Assembly: GCF_024124665.1 (NCBI RefSeq)
Contig: NZ_JAMXSB010000013.1
Span: 62,001 to 126,000, forward strand
Direction of reading: 5' to 3'
From: Pleionea sp. CnH1-48
GTDB lineage: Bacteria; Pseudomonadota; Gammaproteobacteria; Enterobacterales; Kangiellaceae
Length of the DNA: 64,000 nucleotides
Under the pieces are notes generated by a model that was not told the origin of the DNA, ran no database searches, and worked only from the letters and a program-made list of their open reading frames with translations. Positions within the stretch are counted from its first letter, which is position 1; each line of letters begins with the position of its first letter. The translations under genes were made by a program, and so were the position numbers. Shown here one piece after another: positions 17,771 to 27,654 of the stretch.

Positions 17771-18361
17771 CTAATCCTCTGATTCCTGTAATAAATAATC
17801 ATATAGCCGCAGACATTTTTCTAGCGAATCGTTTTCTTCCAATAAAAACTGTTTAAACTCAAGCGGCAATGGCAATAGCTGAGCAAGTTGATTCACCACA
17901 TACTCAGAACTGGCCAAAGCAACGGACGATGTATTGAGTTCGGTATCTGGCAAATTTGCCAATTTCAATAACACCGATTTTAACGCCGACAACTCCATGG
18001 GAATTAACTGGTCTTCGACAGGTTCGATCACCGATAGATGATGGGCCACGTTAAGGCGCGAGTCATCACAATGGCACTCATGTAAGCGCACACGTTCACC
18101 ACCGGTCACTTTAATGGTTAACAGCCCATCCTCACGAGAGCCAAAGTCAGAAATACGGGCGTAAGTACCGACCATTTCAAAACGCACTCGACTGTCAGCT
18201 TCTCGTCCCTCGAGTAAGCGGCTGACCACAAAGGGGATTTCATTTTTAAGGCATTGCGACACCATCTCTAGATAGCGCGGCTCAAAAATAACCAAAGAAA
18301 GGCAAGCACCGGGAAATAATACGGTATTGAGAGGAAACACAGCTCTTTCGGGTTCGACCAT
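17771..18361 (-). CDS. LON substrate-binding-domain protein
   Basis: A 196-residue protein with the stand-alone Lon N-terminal (substrate-binding) domain: AVFPLNTVLFPG, IFEPRYLEMV, GTYARISDF and a helical C-terminus. There is no ATPase or protease domain. Its role is not established in most bacteria. The frame stays open to 18463, but the ATG at 18361 places the domain right at the start and gives the usual length. A 9-base inverted repeat (18387-18395 / 18427-18435) around an AT-rich core lies immediately upstream. Confidence 0.8.
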   Translation of the reverse strand: MVEPERAVFPLNTVLFPGACLSLVIFEPRYLEMVSQCLKNEIPFVVSRLLEGREADSRVRFEMVGTYARISDFGSREDGLLTIKVTGGERVRLHECHCDDSRLNVAHHLSVIEPVEDQLIPMELSALKSVLLKLANLPDTELNTSSVALASSEYVVNQLAQLLPLPLEFKQFLLEENDSLEKCLRLYDYLLQESED

Positions 18362-18386
18362 TGGGCACTTGCTCTTCGCTGAAGTT

Positions 18387-18435
18387 ATCTCAGGTATAAT
18401 ATATATACCTTGAACTAACATACTACACCTGAGAT
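18387..18435. promoter_or_regulatory. Spaced 9-bp inverted repeat upstream of the LON-domain gene
   Basis: ATCTCAGGT and ACCTGAGAT are perfect complements spaced by 31 bases. They enclose a TATATATATT-rich promoter-like core on the minus strand. The layout suggests an operator flanking a promoter, in the gap between the ABC permease stop and the LON-domain start. Confidence 0.4.
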
Positions 18436-18483
18436 TTGTCGTTATTGTTTCACCGACCAGCAAGCCACATTTGATGCCTCAAC

Positions 18484-19254
18484 CTAGCTTTTTAAGCCCT
18501 TGCCTGTGTTCAATAAATAAAGTGCAAAAGAAAACAACACAACAATAAACGCAGAAATAATGATAAAAGCGGTGGTCAAATCAATATCTGACTGCCCCAA
18601 GAAACCATAACGAAACGCGTTGACCATATACAGAACTGGGTTGGCGAGGGAAACCTTCTGCCAAAACTCGGGTAATAAGGTTATAGTGTAGAAAACGCCT
18701 CCCAGATAAGTCAAAGGTGTTAACACAAAGGTCGGAACAATAGAGATATCATCAAACTTCTTAGCAAAAACCGCATTGATAAGTCCTGCTGTCGAAAACA
18801 AGGTAGAGGTTAATAACACCACGGCAAAAATCACCCCGTAGCTATGCACCTCTAAATCGACAAAAAACAGCGAGATAGCCGTGACAATGGCTCCCGTTAA
18901 CAGTCCTCGGCTCATGCCACCGCCCACATACCCAATTAAGATATAGATATTAGGCACCGGAGCAACCAACAGCTCTTCGATATGTCGTTGAAATTTGGCG
19001 CTAAAAAACGATGACACAACGTTGGAATAAGAATTGGTGATCACCGCCATCATGATAATACCTGGCGTGATGTAAGCCATATAAGACACACCACCCATTT
19101 CACCAATGCGTGAGCCAATTAAGTTACCAAAGATAACGAAGTACAAGCTCATGGTAATGGCGGGTGGCAACAGTGTTTGCACCCAGATACGAAAATAACG
19201 CCCGACTTCTTTGGTTAAAATGCTTTGCAATGCTACTAAATTTTCACGAACCAT
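18484..19254 (-). CDS. yadH: ABC-2 type transporter permease (YadH-like)
   Basis: A 256-residue permease with six membrane segments and the ABC-2 features SSFFSAKFQRHIEELLVAP and FVLTPLTYLGGVFY. Start chosen at the ATG 19254, which has GAGG 8 bases upstream; the frame itself opens at a TTG (19293) inside the ATPase gene. It lies ten bases after the ATPase stop, so it belongs to a two-gene operon. It would form the membrane part of an exporter of unknown substrate, as with E. coli YadGH. Confidence 0.88.
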   Translation of the reverse strand: MVRENLVALQSILTKEVGRYFRIWVQTLLPPAITMSLYFVIFGNLIGSRIGEMGGVSYMAYITPGIIMMAVITNSYSNVVSSFFSAKFQRHIEELLVAPVPNIYILIGYVGGGMSRGLLTGAIVTAISLFFVDLEVHSYGVIFAVVLLTSTLFSTAGLINAVFAKKFDDISIVPTFVLTPLTYLGGVFYTITLLPEFWQKVSLANPVLYMVNAFRYGFLGQSDIDLTTAFIIISAFIVVLFSFALYLLNTGKGLKS

Positions 19255-19264
19255 CTGGTTAACC

Positions 19265-20185
19265 TCAATCGTTACTTTCAACCAAACGCACAAACAGCTC
19301 TTCGAGACGATTGGCTTTATTGCGCATGCTTAATACCGTAATCCCACTCTCTTTAAAGCGAACAAAAAGGTCGTTTAAAGTATCGTGACGTAATATATCA
19401 ACCTCTAAGGTGACCTCATCCAGCTGTCGAACAGGTTGACCACAATAATCCGGCAATGCTCCTTGATAAGGTTCAATATCAAAAATAAAGGTTTCCATAT
19501 CCAATTTGGCCAGCAATGCCTTCTTGGAGGTGTTTTCGACAATACGCCCCTGATCAATAATGGCGATATTACGACACAAACTCTCAGCTTCTTCCAAATA
19601 ATGAGTAGTAAGAACAATGGTTGTCCCTTGTTCATTCAGCTCGGTAAGGAACTCCCACATTGAACGACGCAGCTCAATATCGACTCCTGCCGTTGGCTCA
19701 TCCAGTATTAATAACTTAGGATCGTGCACCAACGCTCTAGCGATCATCAGGCGACGCTTCATACCACCCGAAAGATTACGCGATGGTCCGTCGCGTTTTT
19801 CCCACAATCCCAGCTGTTTAAGCAATTGCTCTACTCTAGCAGCAGCCTGATTGCGTGGAATACCATAGTAGCCTGCCTGATTAATGACGATCTGCCACGG
19901 TGTTTCAAACTGACTGAAATTAAATTCCTGAGGAACCAAGCCTAAAGAGCTTTTGGCATTAAAAGTCTCTTTATCCAGATCATAACCAAAAATGGTGACC
20001 TGACCTTCTGACTTATTCACCAGCGAGCTTACTATGCCGATGGTGGTCGACTTACCAGCACCATTGGGTCCTAATAGAGCAAGAAAGTCTCCTGATTCAA
20101 CCTCAAGATCAATCCCCTTCAGTGCCTCGAATCCGTTTGCATAAATTTTACGCAAGCCGGTTAATTTCAACGCTGTTTTATTCAT
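19265..20185 (-). CDS. yadG: ABC transporter ATP-binding protein (YadG-like)
   Basis: A 306-residue ATPase: Walker A GPNGAGKST, Q-loop LVPQEF, signature LSGGMKRR, Walker B LLILDEPTAGVD, H-loop TTHYLEEAE. The C-terminal extension of about 75 residues is typical of DrrA/YadG-like exporters. It is the first gene of the pair with the permease. Start ATG at 20185. Confidence 0.9.
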   Translation of the reverse strand: MNKTALKLTGLRKIYANGFEALKGIDLEVESGDFLALLGPNGAGKSTTIGIVSSLVNKSEGQVTIFGYDLDKETFNAKSSLGLVPQEFNFSQFETPWQIVINQAGYYGIPRNQAAARVEQLLKQLGLWEKRDGPSRNLSGGMKRRLMIARALVHDPKLLILDEPTAGVDIELRRSMWEFLTELNEQGTTIVLTTHYLEEAESLCRNIAIIDQGRIVENTSKKALLAKLDMETFIFDIEPYQGALPDYCGQPVRQLDEVTLEVDILRHDTLNDLFVRFKESGITVLSMRNKANRLEELFVRLVESND

Positions 20186-20513
20186 AAATGTCTACTTATT
20201 TTACAATAGTCGCTTATTTAACCAATATTCTTTATATCTTGGTTTTCATTGTTAAAAATTAGAAGGGTCCAAACAGACACACGACCGATAAACAGCAACT
20301 CTTACCACGAAAATGTGTGAAGACTCGCCTCTGATTCATGATATAGTAACTGCATCTTCTACATGGAAGTTCGCAGAGCAAGAGCAATTTCGACTTGAGC
20401 TTTTTTTGAACAAGTGGTTGCCAAAATAAACGCTCAAAGTAATGACGAATTGTCCTGGTCAATAGAAGAAAATGGACTCATATTGGTGATGTCATAACTA
20501 TATAGAGATAGGC
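20186..20513. other. Divergent promoter region between the ABC exporter and GGDEF-EAL genes
   Basis: 328 bases. I see no convincing small gene, hairpin or clear consensus promoter. Confidence 0.4.
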
Positions 20514-22796
20514 ATGAGAGATACAACTACTTTATTCATTTTGTGGTTTCTGGCAAGCGCCAGTCCCTCTTCTCGTGCTACGCCTTCAGAGGCGATAGAT
20601 GTCTCTGAGCTGACCGATTACACCCTGTTAATTCTCTATCTGCTGGTATTGATATGCGGGCTGATTTTTTATGGTCTGCGACGCCATCGACAACACCGCC
20701 ACTCCCTCAAACAACTACAAAAATCCAAAGAACAACTTGATTGGGCTTTATGGGGCAGCGGTGATGGCTTGTGGGATTGGGATATCAAAAACGGCATTGT
20801 CAGCCGTCATGGTATTACCCAAATGTTGGGGTATAAAAACGACGAATTCAAAAACACATCGGCACAATTATTTGAGCTGATGCATCCTGACGATGCTCAA
20901 CTGGTTGATGAAAAAATGAACCAGCACCTGTCAGGCAGTTCACATCACTTCGAAGCTGAATATCGTATAAAAACGAAGCAAGGCGACTGGCGCTGGATTC
21001 TGGACAGAGGGAAAGTCGTTGCCCGCGATCAAAGTGGTAATCCTATTCGGGCAGCAGGCACGCAAAAAGACATTACCGAAAAGAAACGCGCAGAAAATGA
21101 ATTGCGCCTGGCAGCCGAAGTGATTCAAAGCATGAACGAAGCAGTAGTAATCACCGATAACTATTTTCGCATTCAACTGGTAAACCATGCTTTTACTTGC
21201 TTAATGAAAAAAGATGAATCAGAAGTTATCTCGCACACACTGCAGCAATTTTTCTCGGTTCGTCATGATGATGATTTTTATAATGACATCATCAAAACTG
21301 TTAAGCTCAAAGGGTCATGGCAAGGCAACCTGTGGCAAAACAATGGTGGCTCTCACGAAATCCTGACCCAGATGGAAATCAAACGGGTTACGCCATTTAA
21401 AAAAGAAAGCGAATACTTTGTTGCCATATTCTCTGACATAACAGAAAAAAAACGAACAGAAGAACAGTTAATTTATCTGGCAAATTACGACACCCTAACC
21501 GGGTTACCTAATCGCGCGCTCTTTCATAAGCGATTAACCGAGTCCATTCAGAATGCTCATCGTTATAAAGAAGGCATTGCATTGCTTTGTGTCGACCTGG
21601 ATAACTTTAAACAAATTAACGACTCTCTTGGGCACGACGTAGGTGATCAAATATTGCAGACGGTAGCAGTCAAACTGAAGCAGCTGCTTAATTTTCATAA
21701 TTCAACCGTTGCACGCCTAGCGGGTGATGAATTCGCCCTACTCGTATCGTCGGGTAAACAACAGAGCGATACTCTGCAACTGGCCAGTTCAATCATTGCC
21801 ACCTTTCAGCAACCCATTCGTATTCAATCTCACGAAATCACCATCAGTCCCAGTATTGGCATTTGCTGTTATCCAGAAGACGGTCCTGATGCGATTACTT
21901 TGTTACGTAATGCCGAAAGCGCGATGCACTATGCCAAAGCTCAAGGCCGCAATAACTTCCGTTTCTTTACCGAAGACTTGCAGATGGCAGCACTTAGAAA
22001 ACTGACCGTAGGTAACCATTTGCGTAGAGCACTGGATAAACATGAGTTAGAACTGGTCTATCAACCCAAAGTGAATTTGGAAGATGGAAAACTCACCGGC
22101 GTAGAAGCCTTACTGCGCTGGCATAATACCGACGTTGGTGCTATTGAACCTGACGAATTCATTAGCATCGCCGAAGAAACATCGTTGGTAAACGAAATTG
22201 GATTATGGGTGCTTAATGAAGCCTGTCGTCAGGCGAGAAGCTGGCAATTTACAGGTCGTCGAATTCCGGTGTCTGTGAATATTTCGACCAAGCAATTTTT
22301 ACAGCCCGATTTATACAAAACCATTGCTAACGTATTAGCCGCCAATGATTTGTCTCCTCAGCTGTTAGAGTTAGAAATTACCGAAACCATGTTGATGGAA
22401 GATCCCGACAGCGTGATCACAACACTCAACCAGCTAAAAGAAATGGGTATTCAAATATCGATTGATGATTTTGGTACCGGCTACTCATCTCTGAGCTATC
22501 TTAAGAAACTGCCTATCGACACACTCAAGATAGACAAAGCCTTTATTGCAGATTTCACTCAAGATGATGACATTGCGATCACCCAGGCGATTATTTCTCT
22601 TGCTAATAGCTTGCGCTTAAAGGTGATTGCAGAAGGGGTAGAAAATCAGGAGCAGTTAGATTTCTTGAAAAATGCCGGTTGCATGCAGGCGCAAGGTTAT
22701 CTTATTGCGCCTCCCATGACCGCACAAGAATGCGATATCTTTATTAAAGAAACTCAACCCGCTTTTGTAACCGATAGACACTTGTTAGTAGATTAA
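20514..22796 (+). CDS. Membrane PAS-PAS-GGDEF-EAL cyclic-di-GMP protein
   Basis: A 760-residue signalling protein. A signal-like helix and one membrane helix (YTLLILYLLVLICGLIFYGL) precede a PAS/PAC domain (WALWGSGDGLWDWDIKNG ... GTQKDITEKKRAE), a second PAS/PAC (about 200-310) and a GGDEF domain (LANYDTLTGLPNRALFHKRL; signature reads AGDEF near residue 404). An EAL domain follows (GVEALLRW near residue 530; later EITETMLM, DDFGTGYSSLSYL, KVIAEGVE). EAL catalytic motifs look intact, so phosphodiesterase activity is likely. AGDEF variants can be active or serve as GTP sensors, so cyclase activity is uncertain. Confidence 0.92.
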   Translation: MRDTTTLFILWFLASASPSSRATPSEAIDVSELTDYTLLILYLLVLICGLIFYGLRRHRQHRHSLKQLQKSKEQLDWALWGSGDGLWDWDIKNGIVSRHGITQMLGYKNDEFKNTSAQLFELMHPDDAQLVDEKMNQHLSGSSHHFEAEYRIKTKQGDWRWILDRGKVVARDQSGNPIRAAGTQKDITEKKRAENELRLAAEVIQSMNEAVVITDNYFRIQLVNHAFTCLMKKDESEVISHTLQQFFSVRHDDDFYNDIIKTVKLKGSWQGNLWQNNGGSHEILTQMEIKRVTPFKKESEYFVAIFSDITEKKRTEEQLIYLANYDTLTGLPNRALFHKRLTESIQNAHRYKEGIALLCVDLDNFKQINDSLGHDVGDQILQTVAVKLKQLLNFHNSTVARLAGDEFALLVSSGKQQSDTLQLASSIIATFQQPIRIQSHEITISPSIGICCYPEDGPDAITLLRNAESAMHYAKAQGRNNFRFFTEDLQMAALRKLTVGNHLRRALDKHELELVYQPKVNLEDGKLTGVEALLRWHNTDVGAIEPDEFISIAEETSLVNEIGLWVLNEACRQARSWQFTGRRIPVSVNISTKQFLQPDLYKTIANVLAANDLSPQLLELEITETMLMEDPDSVITTLNQLKEMGIQISIDDFGTGYSSLSYLKKLPIDTLKIDKAFIADFTQDDDIAITQAIISLANSLRLKVIAEGVENQEQLDFLKNAGCMQAQGYLIAPPMTAQECDIFIKETQPAFVTDRHLLVD

Positions 22797-22807
22797 GCTC
22801 TACCGTT

Positions 22808-23422
22808 TTATTCTGATGCTTTATAGCCCCAGCGCTGGGATAAGTTATGATCAAGCTTAAGGTGATCCATAATACGCGCCACCATAAAATTCACACAGTC
22901 TTCGATAGACTGAGGTTTATGATAAAACCCCGGTGCCGCGGGCATGATGGTCACGCCCATTTCGGACAAGCTCAACATGTTACGCAAATGAATTGTTGAA
23001 AAAGGTGTTTCCCGAGGCACCATAATCAACTGGCCTCTCTCTTTGATCACAACATCCGCAGCGCGTTCAATTAAATTATCGCTGGCTCCATTAGCAATGG
23101 CCGATAAAGTTCCTGTACTGCAGGGGCAAACAATCATCTGCTGAGGTGCAGAAGATCCTGATGCGGTTGGTGACATCCAGTTTTGAGTGCTATGAATCTC
23201 AAGATTCCCCTCACCCAATGCCGTTTGTTCGGTAATAAACTGAGTCGCTTTTTTAACATTTTGCGGCACCGACCAATCCATCTCGGTCGCGAACACCACT
23301 CGTGCAGCATCAGACAACAGCAAATAAACGGTGTCATAATGGCAACGCAACTGACGTAGCAACTCGATACCATAAACGGCTCCTGATGCCCCGGTCATTG
23401 CTAAAGTTATCGCGGATTTCAA
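22808..23422 (-). CDS. ubiX: Flavin prenyltransferase UbiX
   Basis: A 204-residue protein that prenylates FMN to make the cofactor of the UbiD decarboxylase in ubiquinone synthesis. Visible blocks: [67 protein letters not shown] sequence, and [12 protein letters not shown]. Its ATG overlaps the mpl stop by four bases (ATGA), so the two are translationally coupled. Length is normal. Confidence 0.95.
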   Translation of the reverse strand: MKSAITLAMTGASGAVYGIELLRQLRCHYDTVYLLLSDAARVVFATEMDWSVPQNVKKATQFITEQTALGEGNLEIHSTQNWMSPTASGSSAPQQMIVCPCSTGTLSAIANGASDNLIERAADVVIKERGQLIMVPRETPFSTIHLRNMLSLSEMGVTIMPAAPGFYHKPQSIEDCVNFMVARIMDHLKLDHNLSQRWGYKASE

Positions 23423-24765
23423 CGTCCAAACTCCTGCTCTAAAGCGGCCAGTAATTTATCGTAAATGCCACCGAACGCACCATTGCTCATCAACAACACA
23501 TGACAACCTTCACTGGCCTCTTTTAATATTAGCTCAATGACAGCATCGACCTGATTAACAACGGTGATATTGTCGTCATGCTGTCCCCAATCCTGGCTCG
23601 AAGGATCATGAATGATGGCGTAATCCGCTGCCGCTAGTGCAGGAATCACCGTGTCGTTGTGATGTCCCATGCGCATGGTATTAGAGCGAATGTCCACAAC
23701 CGCAATCAATCGCTGCTTACCTACTTTGTTGCGCAACCCGTCAAGGGTCAACTTTATCGCCGTAGGATGGTGAGCGAAATCATCATAAACACAAATATCG
23801 GCAACCTGGCCTTTAAGTTCCATGCGACGTTTGACGTTTTTAAAGCTCGCTAAGGCCTCAATGGCATCTTCGATACGCACCCCAGCGTGATGAGATGCCG
23901 CGATAGCGGCCAGTGCATTCGATACATTGTGCTCACCAATCAATGACCAGTTAACCTGACCAACCGTTTGGTTGCGATAAATCACATCAAACTGACTGCC
24001 ATCTTCTTTGATTAAGCGAGCCTGCCAATCACCGTTCTCTCCTAAGGTTTGCTCTGGTGTCCAGCATCCTCGTTCAATCACGCGCTCTAGCGCTGGCTCG
24101 TTATCAGGACGAACAATCAATCCGTTGCCAGGAATAGTACGAACAAGGTGATGAAACTGAGTCTCGATGGCTTTTAGGTCGTCAAAGATATCCGCGTGAT
24201 CAAACTCCAGATTATTGAGTATGGCGGTTCTTGCTCGGTAATGAACAAACTTGGAACGCTTATCAAAAAATGCGGTGTCATATTCGTCAGCTTCCACCAC
24301 AAAGAAGATAGAGTCCGTCAAACGGGCAGAGACACCAAAGTTCTCAGGTACACCGCCAATTAAAAATCCGGGATTGAGGTCATTTGCCTCGAGTATCCAG
24401 GCAACCATACTGGAGGTTGTAGTTTTGCCATGAGTTCCAGCAACCGCGATAACCCATTTGTCCTGTAAAATATTTTCGGCCAACCATTGAGGCCCAGAGC
24501 CATAACGCAAACCACGCTCAAGAAGATGTTCTACCTCTGGATTACCTCGAGAAAGCGCATTGCCAATAATGGTTGTATCCACATCCTCTTCAATATTCTC
24601 TGCCGAGTAGCCTTCTTTGAGCAAAATTCCAGCCTGTTCCAGCTGTGTACTCATGGGAGGATAACAATGTTGATCCGAACCGGTTACGGCGACCCCTTTT
24701 TGTTTTGCCAGTTGAGCGATGCCCCCCATAAAGGTTCCACACACACCAGAAATATGAATTTTCAT
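23419..24765 (-). CDS. mpl: UDP-N-acetylmuramate:L-Ala-gamma-D-Glu-meso-DAP ligase (murein recycling)
   Basis: A 448-residue Mur-ligase family enzyme. N-terminal block [18 protein letters not shown]-loop [14 protein letters not shown], then [11 protein letters not shown] and the C-terminal [16 protein letters not shown]. The [10 protein letters not shown] start and length distinguish Mpl from MurC. It reattaches the recycled tripeptide to UDP-MurNAc in the cytoplasm. First gene of an mpl-ubiX pair. Confidence 0.95.
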   Translation of the reverse strand: MKIHISGVCGTFMGGIAQLAKQKGVAVTGSDQHCYPPMSTQLEQAGILLKEGYSAENIEEDVDTTIIGNALSRGNPEVEHLLERGLRYGSGPQWLAENILQDKWVIAVAGTHGKTTTSSMVAWILEANDLNPGFLIGGVPENFGVSARLTDSIFFVVEADEYDTAFFDKRSKFVHYRARTAILNNLEFDHADIFDDLKAIETQFHHLVRTIPGNGLIVRPDNEPALERVIERGCWTPEQTLGENGDWQARLIKEDGSQFDVIYRNQTVGQVNWSLIGEHNVSNALAAIAASHHAGVRIEDAIEALASFKNVKRRMELKGQVADICVYDDFAHHPTAIKLTLDGLRNKVGKQRLIAVVDIRSNTMRMGHHNDTVIPALAAADYAIIHDPSSQDWGQHDDNITVVNQVDAVIELILKEASEGCHVLLMSNGAFGGIYDKLLAALEQEFGR

Positions 24766-24885
24766 AAATATTTTAACCTTTAGATAAATCTGCCTGCGAA
24801 GGTTTGATAACTTGCTTTTGGCATCATAATCAAAGCCTGCATAAATTCCCAGCCGTGACTCATGGCGTAGTGCTAATTTCTGCGC

Positions 24886-25386
24886 CTAAGTCACAAACAA
24901 AGGCGCAATCAAATAAGCAAGCACCATATTAATCAGCGTTAAGCCAATCACCAGACCAAACGCTTTTAGCATCGTCAGCTCCAATGCTTTATGGTAAATA
25001 AAAGTACTGACCGCCAAACGCCAGATATAAACAATTTGTACAATAATAGATGCCTCTGCTGGCAGCGAAGGCCCTTGAGCAAACAGCGCCACTATCAATA
25101 GCGGCAAGTAGATAATAATATCGGTGCCCTGTAAGGCCGTAAGCGTTTGAACCGTTCTTTCGGGCTTACTAAAAGCCCACATAGGCATAGCTCGAATAAC
25201 CACATGAAGGACAACTAACACTCCACCATAAACAGCATTAAAGGATTCGCTAATTGACCAGATCCCCCATTGCATTGCTGCCGCAATCAACAATGTCAGG
25301 GCTAGAACAGAATAAGAGAAAGCCAGACCAGAGGGAGTCCCACGTAATAATGCCAGACTCCAGAACTTTTTAATTTCGCTATTCAA
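24886..25386 (-). CDS. Unrecognised membrane protein
   Basis: A 166-residue hydrophobic protein with four to five predicted helices (about 18-42, 50-66, 88-104, 115-130, 140-163). I do not recognise a family. A single-gene unit between mpl and the divergent PPi-phosphofructokinase gene. Start ATG at 25386. Two short soluble loops carry charged residues (SKPERTVQ); no cysteine or catalytic-looking motif is seen. Confidence 0.6.
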   Translation of the reverse strand: MNSEIKKFWSLALLRGTPSGLAFSYSVLALTLLIAAAMQWGIWSISESFNAVYGGVLVVLHVVIRAMPMWAFSKPERTVQTLTALQGTDIIIYLPLLIVALFAQGPSLPAEASIIVQIVYIWRLAVSTFIYHKALELTMLKAFGLVIGLTLINMVLAYLIAPLFVT

Positions 25387-25613
25387 TCTAAAAATCTTAC
25401 CTTATTTAAAAACACTTGAGTGTTCACTTTTCAACCAGAACAATCTTCGCTAACCGCCCCAGGTTCTAACCCATCAATCACTTTTGCAAGCCAAGGTCGA
25501 AAAAAACGCCACTAATGCCCTAGATTCTGAGGATACATGATTCATTCGTTCTCGATATCCTCTATAATTATGCCGAGAAAATGACTCGATAGCCAAGCAT
25601 ACAGGGGATACTG

Positions 25614-26885
25614 ATGGCTCGCACAAAAAAATACAACGCTTTTTACGCTCAATCAGGTGGCGTAACAGCAGTAATCAATGCATCTGCTTGTGGTGTAATA
25701 GAAGCCGCTCGAGAGCATAAAGACAAAATTGGAAAAGTTTACGCTGGCCGCAATGGCATCATCGGAGCGTTAACAGAAGATTTAATTGATACTAGCAAAG
25801 ACAACAAAAAAGCGATTGCAGCTCTCAAACACACGCCTTCTGGTGCTTTTGGTTCTTGTCGCTACAAGCTTAAGAGTCTTGAAGAGAATCGAGCTGAATA
25901 TGAGCGTCTGATCGAAGTATTCAAAGCACACAATATCCGCTACTTCTTTTACAATGGTGGTGGCGACTCAGCAGATACCTGCTTAAAAGTATCACAACTG
26001 TCTGAGCAAATGGGTTATCCGATCCAGGCGATTCATATTCCTAAAACTGTCGACAACGACTTGCCTTTTACCGACAACTGCCCAGGTTTTGGTTCTGTTG
26101 CTAAGTACATTGCCGTTTCTATTCGAGAAGCAGGTTTTGACGTAGCGTCAATGGCAAAAACCTCAACCAAAGTGTTTGTAATGGAAGTGATGGGACGACA
26201 CGCTGGCTGGATTGCTGCCGCAGGTGGATTAGCCGCCGAAGAAGAAGGCGATTCTCCACACATCATTCTGTTCCCAGAAATTGCTTTTAACCAAGAAAAA
26301 TTCCTTAAGCGCGTTGACCGTTGTGTTAAGAAATTTGGTTACTGCGCCATCGTAGTATCTGAAGGTGCGGCCTATAAAGATGGCACCTTCTTAGCAGACG
26401 CAGGTTCTGTTGATGCTTTTGGTCATAAACAGCTGGGTGGTGTAGCACCGGTCGTCGCTCAAATGGTCAAAGAAAAGCTAGGCTACAAATATCATTGGGC
26501 TGTTGCTGACTATCTGCAACGCGCTGCTCGACACATTGCTTCTGCAACCGATGTGGATCAAGCCTATGCTGTTGGTCGTGCTGCGGTAGAATATGCTTTG
26601 GCGGGCAAAAACTCGGTGATGGTCACTATTGATCGTAAGAAAACCAAGCGCTATGGCTGGACCATCGGTGAAGCACCGCTTGATAAAGTTGCGAATGTCG
26701 AAAAAATGATGCCTCGTAACTTTATTACCAAAGATGGCTTTCATATTACTGATGCGTGTCGTGAATACTTAAAACCACTGATTGCTGGTGAGTCTTACCC
26801 TCCTTATAAAGACGGACTGCCTCAATACGTGCGTCTTAAAAATGTAGCGGTTGAAAAAAAGCTTAAAAAGAAATTTAAAGTGTAA
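25614..26885 (+). CDS. pfp: Pyrophosphate-type 6-phosphofructokinase
   Basis: A 423-residue phosphofructokinase. The N-terminal block AQSGGVTAVINASACGVIE, the site GGGDSADT (about residues 115-122) and PKTVDND (143-149) are clear. Lys144 in PKTVDND replaces the Gly of ATP-type enzymes (PGTIDND), a recognised marker of PPi use. The enzyme would phosphorylate fructose-6-P reversibly with pyrophosphate. Membrane and soluble pyrophosphatase genes lie within 6.5 kb. A TATAAT at 25563-25568 may be its -10 box; no clear -35 is seen. Confidence 0.9.
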   Translation: MARTKKYNAFYAQSGGVTAVINASACGVIEAAREHKDKIGKVYAGRNGIIGALTEDLIDTSKDNKKAIAALKHTPSGAFGSCRYKLKSLEENRAEYERLIEVFKAHNIRYFFYNGGGDSADTCLKVSQLSEQMGYPIQAIHIPKTVDNDLPFTDNCPGFGSVAKYIAVSIREAGFDVASMAKTSTKVFVMEVMGRHAGWIAAAGGLAAEEEGDSPHIILFPEIAFNQEKFLKRVDRCVKKFGYCAIVVSEGAAYKDGTFLADAGSVDAFGHKQLGGVAPVVAQMVKEKLGYKYHWAVADYLQRAARHIASATDVDQAYAVGRAAVEYALAGKNSVMVTIDRKKTKRYGWTIGEAPLDKVANVEKMMPRNFITKDGFHITDACREYLKPLIAGESYPPYKDGLPQYVRLKNVAVEKKLKKKFKV

Positions 26886-26891
26886 AAGAGA

Positions 26892-26918
26892 AGGCAGCTC
26901 TAAGAGCTGCCTTTTTTT
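26892..26918 (+). terminator. Intrinsic terminator of the phosphofructokinase gene
   Basis: AGGCAGCTC-TAA-GAGCTGCCT followed by T7, starting 7 bases after the stop codon. It may also weakly serve the convergent tonB-like gene. Confidence 0.93.
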
Positions 26919-26934
26919 GTTGGTCAGATTAGCG

Positions 26935-27564
26935 TTAAGCATTCCCTTCTAAATTAAACTCCAGTGTTACTTGCTGCCCTGACATATAAACGCCTTTACC
27001 CTCTTCCTTCTCTGGTGAATACTTCCATTTTTTTAAAGCTCGAATCGCGGCTTTATCAAAAATACGTTTAGGCTCCGACTCAACCACACGAACATTGGTC
27101 GTGTAACCCTCTTCGTTCACATCAAAAGACAACTTAACCCATCCTTGTAACCCTTTTTTTCGAGCAATCATAGGATACTCAGGTGCAATTTGTACTTTAG
27201 GTGTTAGCGAAGTGCTTTCTCCCATTGAAGAAAAATCAGTCCCAGGCGACATGGGAATATCTGGAACTGAAAACGGCGGCAAAGACGGTCCTGCAGTTCC
27301 TATGTCAACAAGAACGACTTTGGTTGGCTTCGGCGGTTTTTTGCTCGCTGGTTTTGGATCGGGTTGAGGTTTGGGCACCTCTTTTTTCTCTCGCTTTGGA
27401 CGCTCCTTTACTTTTAAATCAGATTCATTAATATTTACTAACCAGTTGGCATCAGGAGTGTCCTTTCCTTTTTTATATTCCTTGGCAACAACCATCTGGC
27501 TCATACCTAACAACAAGCCCATTACAACCACGGCTGAAAAAATAAAAGCTACGATTAATCTCAT
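26935..27564 (-). CDS. TonB-like energy-transducer protein
   Basis: A 209-residue protein with an N-terminal membrane anchor (VAFIFSAVVVMGLLLGMSQM), a Pro/Lys-rich periplasm-spanning part (PKPQPDPKPASKKPPKPTK) and a TonB C-terminal domain (APEYPMIARKKGLQGWVKLSF ... AAIRALKKWKYSP). There are no exbB/exbD genes next to it. It could energise one of the two TonB-dependent receptors in this window. GGGAGGG lies 4-10 bases before the ATG. Confidence 0.9.
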   Translation of the reverse strand: MRLIVAFIFSAVVVMGLLLGMSQMVVAKEYKKGKDTPDANWLVNINESDLKVKERPKREKKEVPKPQPDPKPASKKPPKPTKVVLVDIGTAGPSLPPFSVPDIPMSPGTDFSSMGESTSLTPKVQIAPEYPMIARKKGLQGWVKLSFDVNEEGYTTNVRVVESEPKRIFDKAAIRALKKWKYSPEKEEGKGVYMSGQQVTLEFNLEGNA

Positions 27565-27654
27565 TATACCCTCCCGTAGTAATAAACAGAGTCAAAACAA
27601 TATGACTCTATTAATAACTAACGAGCGTATATTTTAAAAAGGGTTAGAACCTAA

